Shown: positions 38,725 to 47,661, counted from the first letter of the stretch. The stretch is DNA of 64,000 nt from an uncultured Kordiimonas sp. (GCA_947503625.1 CANNEK010000002.1:1-64000); one strand, 5' to 3'. Notes: generated by a model from the letters alone, not told the origin. Made by a program: numbers and translations.

Positions 38725-39708
38725 ATGTCAGCACCATCTTTAGAAGAAATTGCAGCCGAAGCGGCCAAGGCCAGAACCAGAATTTCTAACGCAGTGATCA
38801 ACACACCAGTGATCAAATCCAGATCGGCAAATAGTGGTCTGTATTTCAAAACCGACAACTTCCAGCGCACGGGTTCCTTTAAGATACGCGGCGCCATGAG
38901 CAAACTGACTAAACTGCTGGAAACCCATGACGCAGACGCACTAAAGCTCATTACAGCATCGTCGGGTAATCACGGCATTGGCGCCAGTGCAGCTGCGGCA
39001 GATCTCGGGCTCGGCATGACTGTTGTTTTGCCGACCACCGTTGCATCAATGAAACTGGAACGCATCAAGTCACTAGGGGCGACCGCTGTACTTGCTGGGG
39101 ATGAAGCGGGTGCCTCGGAAACCCATGCTCAGCAAATGTCAGCCGATGAAGGCTACACCTACGTTTCCCCCTACGATGACAAGGACATTGTGGCGGGTCA
39201 GGGCACGATCGGCCTGGAATTGCTTGATCACTTCGGTGATAGGAAAATCGACAACATCTTCATTTCACTTGGTGGTGGAGGTCTGGTAAGCGGTATTGGT
39301 TCCGTTCTCAAAACGCACAGTCCTGATACCAAAGTCTGGGGTGTGTCGGCTGCCAACTCTGCAGCGCTGGATGCATCCCTGAAAGCAGGCAGGATTGTTG
39401 AAACCGAGCATCTGCCAACCGTTGCAGATGCCGTTGCAGGTGGGGTCGATAGCGACCCTATCACGTTTCCTCTGGCCCAGGCCGTTATTGACGAATGCCT
39501 GCTGTGCAGTGAAGAAGAAATTAAACGGGCTCTCGTGACGCTTGCACTTGATGAAGGCATGATTGTCGAGGGCTCAGCAGCCCTTGCTCTGGCAGGGTAT
39601 GCCCAGGTTGCGGAGCAACTGAAGGACCAGACATCTGTTGTCTTGCTGTGTGGCGGCAACATTAATGCCGAACAGGCAAAAGACCTGATTACCCACTCAA
39701 CATCGTAG
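38725..39708 (+). CDS. PLP-dependent threonine/serine dehydratase family protein (EutB- or BhcB-like)
   Basis: About 327 residues of fold-type II PLP enzymes. The PLP lysine is in NFQRTGSFKIRGA; ASSGNHGIGASAAAADLG is the substrate/PLP Asn-Gly loop; SLGGGGLVSGIG is the phosphate-binding loop. There is no ACT domain, so it is not biosynthetic IlvA; the size fits serine racemase, threonine dehydratase, EutB (hydroxyectoine use) and BhcB (beta-hydroxyaspartate dehydratase). It is 13 bp upstream of an EutC/BhcD-like gene in the same direction, the pairing known for both pathways. ATG 38725 follows GGGA too closely; the start codon is uncertain. Substrate cannot be fixed from sequence. Confidence 0.85.
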   Translation: MSAPSLEEIAAEAAKARTRISNAVINTPVIKSRSANSGLYFKTDNFQRTGSFKIRGAMSKLTKLLETHDADALKLITASSGNHGIGASAAAADLGLGMTVVLPTTVASMKLERIKSLGATAVLAGDEAGASETHAQQMSADEGYTYVSPYDDKDIVAGQGTIGLELLDHFGDRKIDNIFISLGGGGLVSGIGSVLKTHSPDTKVWGVSAANSAALDASLKAGRIVETEHLPTVADAVAGGVDSDPITFPLAQAVIDECLLCSEEEIKRALVTLALDEGMIVEGSAALALAGYAQVAEQLKDQTSVVLLCGGNINAEQAKDLITHSTS

Positions 39709-39721
39709 CCGGGGCCTGATC

Positions 39722-40681
39722 ATGACCAAAGTCTACACTCTGGATCACATCCTTGGCGTTCTGCCAGAGGTCGACGTCCTGGGTGCAATATCGCAGGGGT
39801 TTGAGGCCTACGCCAAAGGAATTGTCGAAGTGCCACCAGTTGGTGAACTGCTATTCCCCGAAAGAAACGGCGAACTTCATATAAAGTATGGCGCCGTAAA
39901 AGACGACGATACATTTGTCATCAAAGTTGCAACCGGTTTTTTTGACAATCCGGCAAAAGACTTGCCGCCATTTGGTGGTTGCATGATGGTCCTGAGCCAG
40001 AAAACCGGTGAAGTACAAGCGGTTCTTCTGGAAGAAGGGGAGTTAACCAATCATAGGACCGCAGCGGCAGGGGCCGTTGCGGCAAAAACACTGGCTCCAA
40101 AATCAATCGACTGCATCGGCATAGTCGGCGCAGGCACACAGGCGCGGTTGCAGGCCGATTATCTCCGCAAAGTAACAGATTGTCGTAAACTGGTTCTCTG
40201 GGCCCGCAACCCGAAAAAGGCGGAACAGGCCGTGGCTGACATAAAACAGCTGGGCTTCGATGCAACTGTCGCAGAAAGTGTCGGCGCGCTTTGCCAGCTG
40301 GCACGCCTGATCGTGACAACGACACCTTCTAACGAACCCATAATCTCAGCCGACATGCTTTTGCCCGGCACACATATCACTGCGATGGGATCAGACTCCC
40401 CCAACAAAAACGAGCTTGCACCGGATGTTCTTGCCAAAGCTGATGTTGTTGCCGTCGATAGCATAATCCAATGCCTTTCATCAGGCGAATTGCATCATGC
40501 TGTAGACGCAGGCTGCATAAACCCGGAAGATACCGTGGAGCTTGGTGCTGCCATACGCGACATCAAGCTTGGGCGGGTGCATGAAGATCAGATCACAATT
40601 GCCGATCTTACAGGCGTCGCCTGTCAGGACATTGCCATTGCAACTGCGGTCGTCGACAAACTCACCGGCAACGGCAGCTAA
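39722..40681 (+). CDS. Ornithine cyclodeaminase family protein (EutC- or BhcD-like)
   Basis: A 319-residue NAD(P)-dependent enzyme of the mu-crystallin/ornithine cyclodeaminase family, with the Rossmann motif GIVGAGTQARLQADYL, the substrate-binding stretch TNHRTAAAGAVAAK and GSDSPNKNEL. The PPVGELLF and FFDNPAKDLP segments resemble EutC of hydroxyectoine use and BhcD (iminosuccinate reductase) more than true ornithine cyclodeaminases. Together with the dehydratase just upstream it may convert a hydroxy amino acid to an imine and reduce it. No ectoine (doeAB, uehABC) or beta-hydroxyaspartate (bhcA, bhcC) genes are in the window. It ends convergent with nrdA over a terminator. Confidence 0.85.
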   Translation: MTKVYTLDHILGVLPEVDVLGAISQGFEAYAKGIVEVPPVGELLFPERNGELHIKYGAVKDDDTFVIKVATGFFDNPAKDLPPFGGCMMVLSQKTGEVQAVLLEEGELTNHRTAAAGAVAAKTLAPKSIDCIGIVGAGTQARLQADYLRKVTDCRKLVLWARNPKKAEQAVADIKQLGFDATVAESVGALCQLARLIVTTTPSNEPIISADMLLPGTHITAMGSDSPNKNELAPDVLAKADVVAVDSIIQCLSSGELHHAVDAGCINPEDTVELGAAIRDIKLGRVHEDQITIADLTGVACQDIAIATAVVDKLTGNGS

Positions 40682-40754
40682 AATCGCCCGCGGCGCTTCT
40701 TCCGAGATATTTGCTTTGCCTTGACATTTTCACTCCAGCAAGAGGCATCGCGCG

Positions 40755-40795
40755 TAAAAAAGGCCCTCAAGCTTGATGCTCAAGAGCCCTTTTTA
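40755..40795. terminator. Bidirectional terminator between EutC-like gene and nrdA
   Basis: An imperfect inverted repeat: AAAAAAGGCCCTCAAGC on the left and GCTCAAGAGCCCTTTTT on the right, both flanked by A or T runs. It would serve the converging plus-strand enzyme gene and minus-strand nrdA. Confidence 0.8.
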
Positions 40796-40813
40796 AATCC
40801 GATAGAAAATGAG

Positions 40814-42646
40814 TTACTGGCAGGCCAGACACTCTTCATAATCGGTGCTGCTTGCGGCCATTAATTCAAGCTGTTTTTCTTGTTCCTGCCTGTTTGTCTT
40901 CGTCGAGCCTGTCGCAATCACTTCTGCGCGCTGAATAGACTTCGATCGGCAGTAGTAAAGGCTCTTCAAACCCTTCTTCCAGGCTTGATAGTGAATTTGG
41001 TGCAAGTCGCGCTTGTGAACATCTGCAGGCAGGAAGATATTCACTGATTGTGCCTGAGACACATGGATCGCGCGGTCTGCAGCCAATTCAACAACCCAAC
41101 GCTGGTCCAGTTCAAACGCGGTTTTAAACACGTCCTTTTCATTCTGGTCCAGAAAATCCAGATGCTGTACCGAGCCTTCGTTGATTGTAATAGACGTCCA
41201 GACCTCTTCCGTGTTCTGCCCCTTCTCTTCCAGAAGTTTGGTCAGCGCACGGTTCTGCACAATGAAGTTGCCGGAAAGAGTTTTCTGGTTGTAGCTGTTG
41301 GCTGCAATTGGCTCGATTCCCGGGCTTGCTCCGCCACAGATCGTAGAGATGGACGCCGTTGGCGCAATCGCAGTCTTGTTCGAGAACCGCTCCATCATAC
41401 CGTAATCAGCGGCATCAGGGCATGGGCCACGCTCGAAAGCAAGTGCCTGTGACGCGCGGTTCACTTCTTTTTCAATATGTTTGAAAATGTTGAAGTTCCA
41501 GGACTTCGCCATCGAACTTTCAAACGGGATCAAATTATCCTGCAAGAAGCTGTGGAAACCCATCACACCAAGGCCAACCGAGCGTTCCCGCATTGCACTA
41601 TAGCGTGCCTTGGCCATCTCGTTAGGCGCGCGGTCAATAAAGTCCTGCAACACATTGTCCAGGAAGCGCATCACATCAGGAATGAAATTCTTGTCATCTT
41701 TCCAGACTTTATAATGCTCCAGGTTCAAACTCGACAGGCAGCACACTGCTGTGCGCTCGTTACCCAAGTGATCAAGACCTGTTGGCAATGTGATTTCGGC
41801 ACACAGGTTTGATGTTTTAACGGTCAGGCCCGCAAGCTTGTGGTGCTCGGGCATTTGCCGGTTCACTGTATCAGAGAAGATAAAATATGGTTCGCCGGTT
41901 TCCACCCGAGCTGTCAGCAACCGAATCCACAATGCGCGCGCCGATACGGTGCGCACAACATGATTGTCTTTCGGGCTTGTAAGCGCCCATTCCTCGTCAG
42001 CTTCAACCGCACGCATAAACGCGTCCGAAATCAGCACACCGTGGTGCAGGTTCGGCGTTTTTCGATTCGGGTCACCGCCTGTAGGGCGGCGCAGTTCGGC
42101 AAACTCTTCAATTTCAGGGTGACTAACCGGCAAATAGATCGCCGCCGAGCCCCGGCGCAAAGAGCCCTGGGAAATTGCGAGTGTAAGGCTGTCCATGACC
42201 CGGACAAACGGGATGATGCCGCTTGTTTTACCGACACCTCCAACAGTTTCACCAATAGAACGCAGATTGCCCCAGTAGGAACCAATGCCGCCACCCTTTG
42301 ATGCCAGCCAGACATTTTCGGTCCAGAGGTCAACAATCGAATTCAGTTTGTCCTGCGCTTCATTCAAAAAACAACTGATCGGCAAGCCGCGGTTTGTGCC
42401 GCCATTCGACAGAACCGGTGTTGCAGGCATAAACCACAGATTTGAAATATAGTTGTATAGCCGTTGTGAATGAGCTGCATCGTCGCCATAAAATGAGGCA
42501 ACGCGGGCAAACAGGTCCTGATACGACTCTCCCGGCATCAAGTACCGGTCAGTGAGTGTTTCTTTACCAAATTCCGTCAGCAATTCATCTTTGCTGCGGT
42601 CAATTTCTACTGCACCGCCACGCTCGAAATGGGTTACTTCAAACAT
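40814..42646 (-). CDS. nrdA: Ribonucleoside-diphosphate reductase alpha subunit (class Ia, without ATP-cone)
   Basis: The catalytic subunit that makes deoxyribonucleotides. The 610 residues include the substrate cysteine C92 (PISCFLNEA), the thiyl radical C282 and E284 (SNLCAEITLPTG), its redox partner in AVCCLSSLNLE (about 302), and the C-terminal CLACQ pair (606 and 609) that passes electrons from thioredoxin. There is no VxKRxG ATP-cone at the N terminus (it starts FEVTHFERGG), so the activity site for dATP shut-off is missing; the protein is shorter than the 760-residue E. coli enzyme. AGAGG precedes the ATG. It lies 3' to 3' with an EutC-like gene rather than next to nrdB. NrdR boxes and a promoter lie upstream. 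Confidence 0.95.
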   Translation of the reverse strand: MFEVTHFERGGAVEIDRSKDELLTEFGKETLTDRYLMPGESYQDLFARVASFYGDDAAHSQRLYNYISNLWFMPATPVLSNGGTNRGLPISCFLNEAQDKLNSIVDLWTENVWLASKGGGIGSYWGNLRSIGETVGGVGKTSGIIPFVRVMDSLTLAISQGSLRRGSAAIYLPVSHPEIEEFAELRRPTGGDPNRKTPNLHHGVLISDAFMRAVEADEEWALTSPKDNHVVRTVSARALWIRLLTARVETGEPYFIFSDTVNRQMPEHHKLAGLTVKTSNLCAEITLPTGLDHLGNERTAVCCLSSLNLEHYKVWKDDKNFIPDVMRFLDNVLQDFIDRAPNEMAKARYSAMRERSVGLGVMGFHSFLQDNLIPFESSMAKSWNFNIFKHIEKEVNRASQALAFERGPCPDAADYGMMERFSNKTAIAPTASISTICGGASPGIEPIAANSYNQKTLSGNFIVQNRALTKLLEEKGQNTEEVWTSITINEGSVQHLDFLDQNEKDVFKTAFELDQRWVVELAADRAIHVSQAQSVNIFLPADVHKRDLHQIHYQAWKKGLKSLYYCRSKSIQRAEVIATGSTKTNRQEQEKQLELMAASSTDYEECLACQ

Positions 42647-42898
42647 TTTCGCCTCTTACTCCCTAGTCCGCCCCAGTTTCCAGACCCTGATTGCCATGCT
42701 GACTTTGTTCTGTTGTAGCTCAAAACCCCGATTTAATCTGAGCCACAGACTCCTTCTCTGTTTCGGGAAACCCAATAGGGTAGCCCGATCCGAGAACAAA
42801 AGTCGAACAAAATCAACTTTTTCTTTATTTTCATATATTTACGAAGCGCACCGCCCGACGTCCCCCGTTTGGTAGTCGCTCCGTTTTTGCGAAAATCA

Positions 42899-42927
42899 GA
42901 ATAAGGGCGAATGACGTCTTTCGTCAA
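42899..42927 (-). promoter_or_regulatory. nrdA promoter with overlapping NrdR site
   Basis: On the minus strand TTGACG (plus 42922-42927) is followed after 17 bp by TTATTC (42899-42904). This places the start near 42892, giving a leader of about 245 nt before nrdA. The -35 lies inside a degenerate NrdR box, as expected for repression. The whole 517-bp gap 42647-43163 contains no gene; parts of the leader are rich in short inverted repeats but no riboswitch is recognised. Confidence 0.5.
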
Positions 42928-42937
42928 GATAAAGTAG
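42922..42937 (-). promoter_or_regulatory. Second NrdR box at nrdA
   Basis: CGTCAAGATAAAGTAG matches about 9 of 16 positions of the NrdR consensus and starts exactly 32 bp from the strong box, the usual three-turn spacing. It overlaps the -35 of the nrdA promoter. Confidence 0.45.
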
Positions 42938-42953
42938 AGAAACTTTTAAACGC

Positions 42954-42969
42954 CCACAATATATGGTGT
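42954..42969 (-). promoter_or_regulatory. NrdR box at nrdA
   Basis: CCACAATATATGGTGT matches all but the first and twelfth positions of the consensus ACACWATATATWGTGT. It lies just upstream of the nrdA promoter and about 310 bp before the start codon. Confidence 0.65.
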
Positions 42970-43163
42970 TTCGAACAAGACGTGCCGGAAGGTCAAAGCA
43001 CCGCAAAGCCAAGAGAGAAGTCCGGCTGTGATTCAACACAAGGAAATACAGCGATTCGCGCCTCGAATCACTTTTCTAACCGGAAATATTTTATATCAAA
43101 AAAATATTGCAGTCAGTTTACAACCGCGACAGAAAAAACAACATCAGATGGAACGGGCTAAAC

Positions 43164-44123
43164 CTAGCTCAGGCCCTTCTCGCCAATCGCAAGAAACTTC
43201 TCGCGGCGCAATTCCTTCAGGCGTGCGCCATCAAGCCCTGCCATATCACGCAATCCATTTTCCAGATGGTCACCGAGCAGGTTCATTGCACGCTCCCTGT
43301 CCCGGTGCGCACCACCCAGCGGTTCTGGCACCACGTCATCGACAACGCCAAGTTTCAACAAATCCTGCGCCGTGATTTTAAGAGCAATGGCGGCATCCTG
43401 GGCTTTGTCGTTGGTCCGCCAGAGAATAGATGCACAACCTTCCGGGGAGATGACAGAATAAATCGCATGTTCCATCATCAGGACATGGTTGCCTGCAGCA
43501 ATAGCCACTGCACCGCCGGAGCCACCTTCACCCACGATGCAGGTGATAATCGGCGTTTCAAGCGACAGGCACTTGTCGGTCGAGCGGGCGATCGCCTCGG
43601 CCTGACCGCGCTCTTCTGCACCAACGCCCGGATAAGCACCTGATGTATCGACAAGCGTTATTACGGGCAGTTCGAAACGATCAGCCATATCCATCAAACG
43701 GATTGCTTTTCTGTATCCCTCTGGCCTTGCCATGCCAAAGTTATGCTTCAGGCGGCTCTCTGTATCAGAACCCTTTTCATGCCCCATCACAATACAGGCT
43801 TCGCCGCGAAACCTCGCAAGGCCACCAATCAATGCGGCGTCTTCACCAAACGCCCGGTCTCCGCCCAAAGGCGTGAAATCATCAAAAAGATGCTCTGCAA
43901 TATCAGAAAAGTGCGGCCTTTCAGGGTGGCGGGCCACCTGAATTTTCTGGCTCGGTGTCAGGCCTGCATAAGTCTCTTTGAGAAGCTTGCCAAGCTTGGT
44001 TTCGAGCTGACCAACCTCAACAGAAATATCGACATCCCCGCTACCGCCAGAAAAGCTTCTAAGCTCCCTGATTTTGCCCTCCAGTTCAGCAATCGGCTTT
44101 TCGAATTCAAGGAATGTCATCAT
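43164..44123 (-). CDS. accA: Acetyl-CoA carboxylase carboxyltransferase alpha subunit
   Basis: Half of the biotin-dependent carboxyltransferase that makes malonyl-CoA for fatty acid synthesis; AccD is the other half. About 319 residues from ATG 44123 (AAGGAA just upstream; ATG 44120 equally likely). Visible family parts: FLEFEKPIAELEGKI, ARHPERPHFSDIAEHLFDDF, ETRLKHNFGMARPEGYRKA-like segment (TESRLKHNFGMARPEGYRK), TLVDTSGAYPGVGAEERGQA, GEGGSGGAVAIAAGNHV and MEHAIYSVISPEGCASILW. Transcribed alone, next to xerD on the same strand with about 200 bp between. Confidence 0.97.
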   Translation of the reverse strand: MMTFLEFEKPIAELEGKIRELRSFSGGSGDVDISVEVGQLETKLGKLLKETYAGLTPSQKIQVARHPERPHFSDIAEHLFDDFTPLGGDRAFGEDAALIGGLARFRGEACIVMGHEKGSDTESRLKHNFGMARPEGYRKAIRLMDMADRFELPVITLVDTSGAYPGVGAEERGQAEAIARSTDKCLSLETPIITCIVGEGGSGGAVAIAAGNHVLMMEHAIYSVISPEGCASILWRTNDKAQDAAIALKITAQDLLKLGVVDDVVPEPLGGAHRDRERAMNLLGDHLENGLRDMAGLDGARLKELRREKFLAIGEKGLS

Positions 44124-44327
44124 TTCCTTATCTCTCTTCTTTTGCGAACCATCTACCATAAGACAGTTAACCATGTTTCATAAGCGAGCGCAAAATCACC
44201 AAATCGATGGACAAAGTCAAGGCTTGCTATTGGCTCGTTTTCAAACAGTTTTTTTTGTGAATTCCCCATTATGTCGATGTAAGCACAATCAGGTTCAATT
44301 GCAAGGTCTGCAGCGCTGGCGTTGGCT

Positions 44328-45248
44328 TCAGTCGTCAGCGAGCGGGTGCTTGGTCAAGACAAGCGACTTAAGCCGTTCTTCGATTACATGCGTATAGATT
44401 TGCGTGGTTGATATATCTGCATGACCCAGCATTTGCTGTACAGCTCTCAGGTCTGCGCCATTGGTCAACAAGTGGGTTGCAAATGCGTGACGAAGCTTAT
44501 GCGGACTGACGATTTTCGGATCAAGCCCTGCTTCAATTGCCAGCTTCTTGATAAGCTGCCCTGCTCTTCTGCGTGTCAGGTGCCCTTTTGCACCGCTCGA
44601 AGGAAACAGAAAATGCGCGCTGTCAGGGTTTTTCACACCTTTTGCAGACTCTTTTGCGCGTAACGTCAACAGATATAGACTCAGAGCTTTACGAGCCTTG
44701 TCTCCGAGAGGGACCATACGTTCCCGCCCACCTTTACCCCGCACCAGGATCATGGTCGTATCAGGCCCAATCGCGCGCCTTGGCAGACTGACAAGCTCAC
44801 TTATGCGAAGACCCGTCGCATAAAGCGTTTCGAGCAGCGCGTGGGCCCGCAGCGCCTTGAGTTTTCCGCGCCGGGTTTTCGCTTCTGCCGTATCCAGTAA
44901 ACGTTCTACCTGTTTGTCGGATAGGGTTTTGGGAAGCTTGGTGGGCTGTTTAGGGCTCTCGATATTTTTGGCCGGATTGTCCTTGCGCAAACCTTCACGG
45001 TACAAAAATAGATATAGCTGGCGAATAGCCGAGAGGCGGCGCGCCACAGTTGATGATTTCAAACCCTCGGCATGCAGATAAGCCAGATAAGCCCGGATCG
45101 TCTCTGATGTCGCCTCGACAAGCGGGAGATCAATACCGGATCTGAAATGATCCAGATCCCGACGGTAAGCCGCCACACTATTGACAGCCCGGCCCCTTTC
45201 CGCCGCCAGCATCTCTAAAAACTGATCCACGATATCGGTATCTGACAT
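44328..45248 (-). CDS. xerD: Site-specific tyrosine recombinase XerD
   Basis: With XerC it resolves chromosome dimers at dif. The 306-residue protein has the SAM-like N-terminal DNA-binding domain (to about 95) and the catalytic domain with Arg in ATGLRISELVSLP, Lys in RGKGGRERMVPLG, His-x-x-Arg in SPHKLRHAFATHLL, His in MLGHADISTTQIYTHV and the Tyr of that same motif. It is likely XerD rather than XerC or an integrase, from its position beside aroK-aroB, as in other Alphaproteobacteria, and because no mobile element is nearby. It follows the exported protein gene with five bases between. Confidence 0.92.
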   Translation of the reverse strand: MSDTDIVDQFLEMLAAERGRAVNSVAAYRRDLDHFRSGIDLPLVEATSETIRAYLAYLHAEGLKSSTVARRLSAIRQLYLFLYREGLRKDNPAKNIESPKQPTKLPKTLSDKQVERLLDTAEAKTRRGKLKALRAHALLETLYATGLRISELVSLPRRAIGPDTTMILVRGKGGRERMVPLGDKARKALSLYLLTLRAKESAKGVKNPDSAHFLFPSSGAKGHLTRRRAGQLIKKLAIEAGLDPKIVSPHKLRHAFATHLLTNGADLRAVQQMLGHADISTTQIYTHVIEERLKSLVLTKHPLADD

Positions 45249-45253
45249 GACGG

Positions 45254-47518
45254 CTATATTTTCTGACTGATGAGAATTTCAAGCGCAAGCATACGCGCAT
45301 GATCTTCAAAACCCAACTGTTTCAAGCCCGCGATCAATGTGCTGACGACAGATGGCGGCAAATCAGCGGGCGTTGATTGTGATAACAGGCCGAACAGAGA
45401 CGATAACGCGTAAACAGGATCTGCATTATCAAGACTCTTCAGGAAGGCACGCCAAACGCTCGGTGCAACCGACCTTCCCTCGAAGACTGCGGGACCAGCC
45501 TCAAGTTCACCCCACAGGTCGTCGGGAACAGGCATATCGAGCGCGTCGAATACCGAGAAGACCAAATTGGCTTTTCTAAAACGGCTATCTACTTCGGATT
45601 GCGCCCGCCACCAAAGCGACAAGTTGCGCCCTGTATCGGTTGTCGCTTCGCCGTCCCGTATCGCGATCAGCGGCCACAGGTTGATGAGTGCGCGATCGGT
45701 ATCCTCGTCCTGACCAGCAACACTATTACGAAGCGCCCGAGACCAATTGGCGGCTGCTTTTGTATCTCCGGAGAGTTGCGCCGCTCTAGCGAGAATGGCC
45801 TGCAGTGTTGCCGCCGGCATCTCGCTGTTTTTCTCGAACCCTGGCATCGTCATTGCGACAAGAGCGGATGACACGGAGGCACGCTGGCCTGTGTCTCCGG
45901 CTATCGTCCATAATTTTTGCAAAGCATCATGAGCCTCAGCGTATGAAGGAGCCGGTTGCGCGATAATCGCCATCAGAATTGCTCTTCGCACAGCATCGTC
46001 AAAGTCGAGGCCACCATCAGCGTTTTCATTGGCTTCAATGTCGGAACTGTCCGGGGTCGCATCGTTGGCTGCGCTACCGTCTGTGTCTTCCGCCAGTACT
46101 TCAGTGCGTTCCTCCTCCTCGGTCTGCAACGCCCTGGCAAATTCAGCAACAGCGGCGCCGTCTGCTACGCCAAGCGAAACAAGATAATTCACGAGTTTGC
46201 TCTGTGCGGGCCTGGAAAGCATTGGGTTTTCCAACAGTAACGGCACCGCCAGAGGGTTCGCAATTGTCTCTTGAACATCTGGCACGACGACCCTGGCAAG
46301 GCGGGCCATTGTTGCGGTCAGAATATCGGCAGGCAATGCTTCAGCAATGGTAACCATTGGAGGAAGCACAGCGCCTGTCGGCTGTTCCGCTTCGACCAGT
46401 ATCTGATCCAGAAGCTGATAGAAGGCAGGTTCCAGCGTTATGGTTTCTTCCAAAATCCCCAGCTGGAAATCAACGCCTGTCCTGTTACCTGTTGCCGCCA
46501 TACAGAAGGCTGCGAGGCGCACCCAATAGATATCGTCATCACTAGCGCGCTCATTTTCAGCAATCAGGCATGCATCCGTCAATTCCCCTTTGAGCAAGTG
46601 CGCCCGAGCAACATGGTGCGCTAGCGCAGACCAGTCCCGATCTGCCGGCAGACCTTCAATCAATCCAAGATAGGCTTGCCTGTTGGCATGAGACTGAAAA
46701 ACGTCAAGGCGCGCCCGAATGAAGGCAACAATATCAGCCTCGTCTTCGGGCTGAGGAAGCGTGAAACTGGACGATGCAATTGAATCGCCAAGACGATTCA
46801 TTGTTGGCGAACGAGAGACACGACCAAGTTTGCCCAGAAAAACAACGATTTCATCCCGGCTATAGCCTTGCCAAACAGTATCAATGGAACTGTCCAGTCC
46901 GGAAACCGGTAAACCTGACGGGTCTATCTGCAGCAGGTCACCCTCAAGAACCAGTGAACTATCATCTATTGCCACCAATGGATCCACTGACTGGCCATTT
47001 TGAACAGAAGTGTTGTCGACGATACGCCCCAATTGATCCGGCTCTGTTAATGGTGGTGTGCCGTCAGCGTCTTCGGAAGGGGCAGCATTTTCTGCCTGCT
47101 CATCCAAAGCCGGAGCTTCTCCATCGTCGTGAGGTATGACAACTTCGCCCTGAGTGGGAACCGGGACACTTAATGATCCGCGCGCAACAAGAGGCTGCGG
47201 CAGGATAACTTTGGGCTTCCCGATACTGGGGCCTTGTTGTCGCTCAACCGGAAAACGTGGGCCAATAAAATACAATGTTCGCCGCTCCGGTGCCAATAAT
47301 GGCACCTGTCCTTTACTGGCATCAGCTTCATTCGGAGCAAGCTCTGTTTCTTGTGTTTGACTTTGTTCAACCGCCGCCTCGTCTGTTGTATCTTGCTGAT
47401 CGGCAGAGTCTTGAGCCGTCAGTGGCGCAAAAAAGCCACCAATCAGGAACCCGGTCACAACCAGACAGCGGATTCCCGTGCCACCCAGGATCAATGATTT
47501 AGAGAAACGTACAACCAT
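45254..47518 (-). CDS. Large exported protein of unknown function (xerD-aroK locus)
   Basis: A 754-residue protein with signal peptide (GGTGIRCLVVTGFLIGGFF...PLTAQ), a long acidic, Pro/Gln/Glu-rich disordered region to about 250, and a large alpha-helical C-terminal part with TPR-like stretches (IYWVRLAAFCMAATGNRT, AEQPTGAVLPPMVTIAE). It is known in Alphaproteobacteria under the misleading name antifreeze glycopeptide polyprotein and is always near xerD and aroK; its role is not known to me. It is translated right behind the 46-residue membrane protein and is followed by xerD, all on one strand. I take the start at ATG 47518, just after that protein's stop; an upstream reading to 47683 would overlap it. 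Confidence 0.75.
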   Translation of the reverse strand: MVVRFSKSLILGGTGIRCLVVTGFLIGGFFAPLTAQDSADQQDTTDEAAVEQSQTQETELAPNEADASKGQVPLLAPERRTLYFIGPRFPVERQQGPSIGKPKVILPQPLVARGSLSVPVPTQGEVVIPHDDGEAPALDEQAENAAPSEDADGTPPLTEPDQLGRIVDNTSVQNGQSVDPLVAIDDSSLVLEGDLLQIDPSGLPVSGLDSSIDTVWQGYSRDEIVVFLGKLGRVSRSPTMNRLGDSIASSSFTLPQPEDEADIVAFIRARLDVFQSHANRQAYLGLIEGLPADRDWSALAHHVARAHLLKGELTDACLIAENERASDDDIYWVRLAAFCMAATGNRTGVDFQLGILEETITLEPAFYQLLDQILVEAEQPTGAVLPPMVTIAEALPADILTATMARLARVVVPDVQETIANPLAVPLLLENPMLSRPAQSKLVNYLVSLGVADGAAVAEFARALQTEEEERTEVLAEDTDGSAANDATPDSSDIEANENADGGLDFDDAVRRAILMAIIAQPAPSYAEAHDALQKLWTIAGDTGQRASVSSALVAMTMPGFEKNSEMPAATLQAILARAAQLSGDTKAAANWSRALRNSVAGQDEDTDRALINLWPLIAIRDGEATTDTGRNLSLWWRAQSEVDSRFRKANLVFSVFDALDMPVPDDLWGELEAGPAVFEGRSVAPSVWRAFLKSLDNADPVYALSSLFGLLSQSTPADLPPSVVSTLIAGLKQLGFEDHARMLALEILISQKI

Positions 47519-47520
47519 AA

Positions 47521-47661
47521 TCAGGAGGGAAAACGATCGTTGCTCAACGTCTTGGTGACTTTCTCTGACGGTGCAGGGATATCCCACGTCATCAGGAAAA
47601 CACCGCCACCAATGATCAACAACGCAGCGGCAGCCAACATAATTTGAGTGAGTTTGGACAT
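47521..47661 (-). CDS. Small conserved membrane protein, 46 residues
   Basis: Reads MSKLTQIMLAAAALLIIGGG, then VFLMTWDIPAPSEKV and ends DRFPS. One transmembrane helix (about residues 7-23) followed by a short periplasmic tail with WDIPAP and DRFP, which I recognise as a conserved small protein next to xerD/aroK in Alphaproteobacteria. It starts at ATG 47661 with AAGGAAG 7-8 bases upstream. Its TGA is two bases before the next gene's ATG. It is too short for common size cut-offs and may be overlooked. It may work with the exported protein that follows. Confidence 0.8.
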   Translation of the reverse strand: MSKLTQIMLAAAALLIIGGGVFLMTWDIPAPSEKVTKTLSNDRFPS

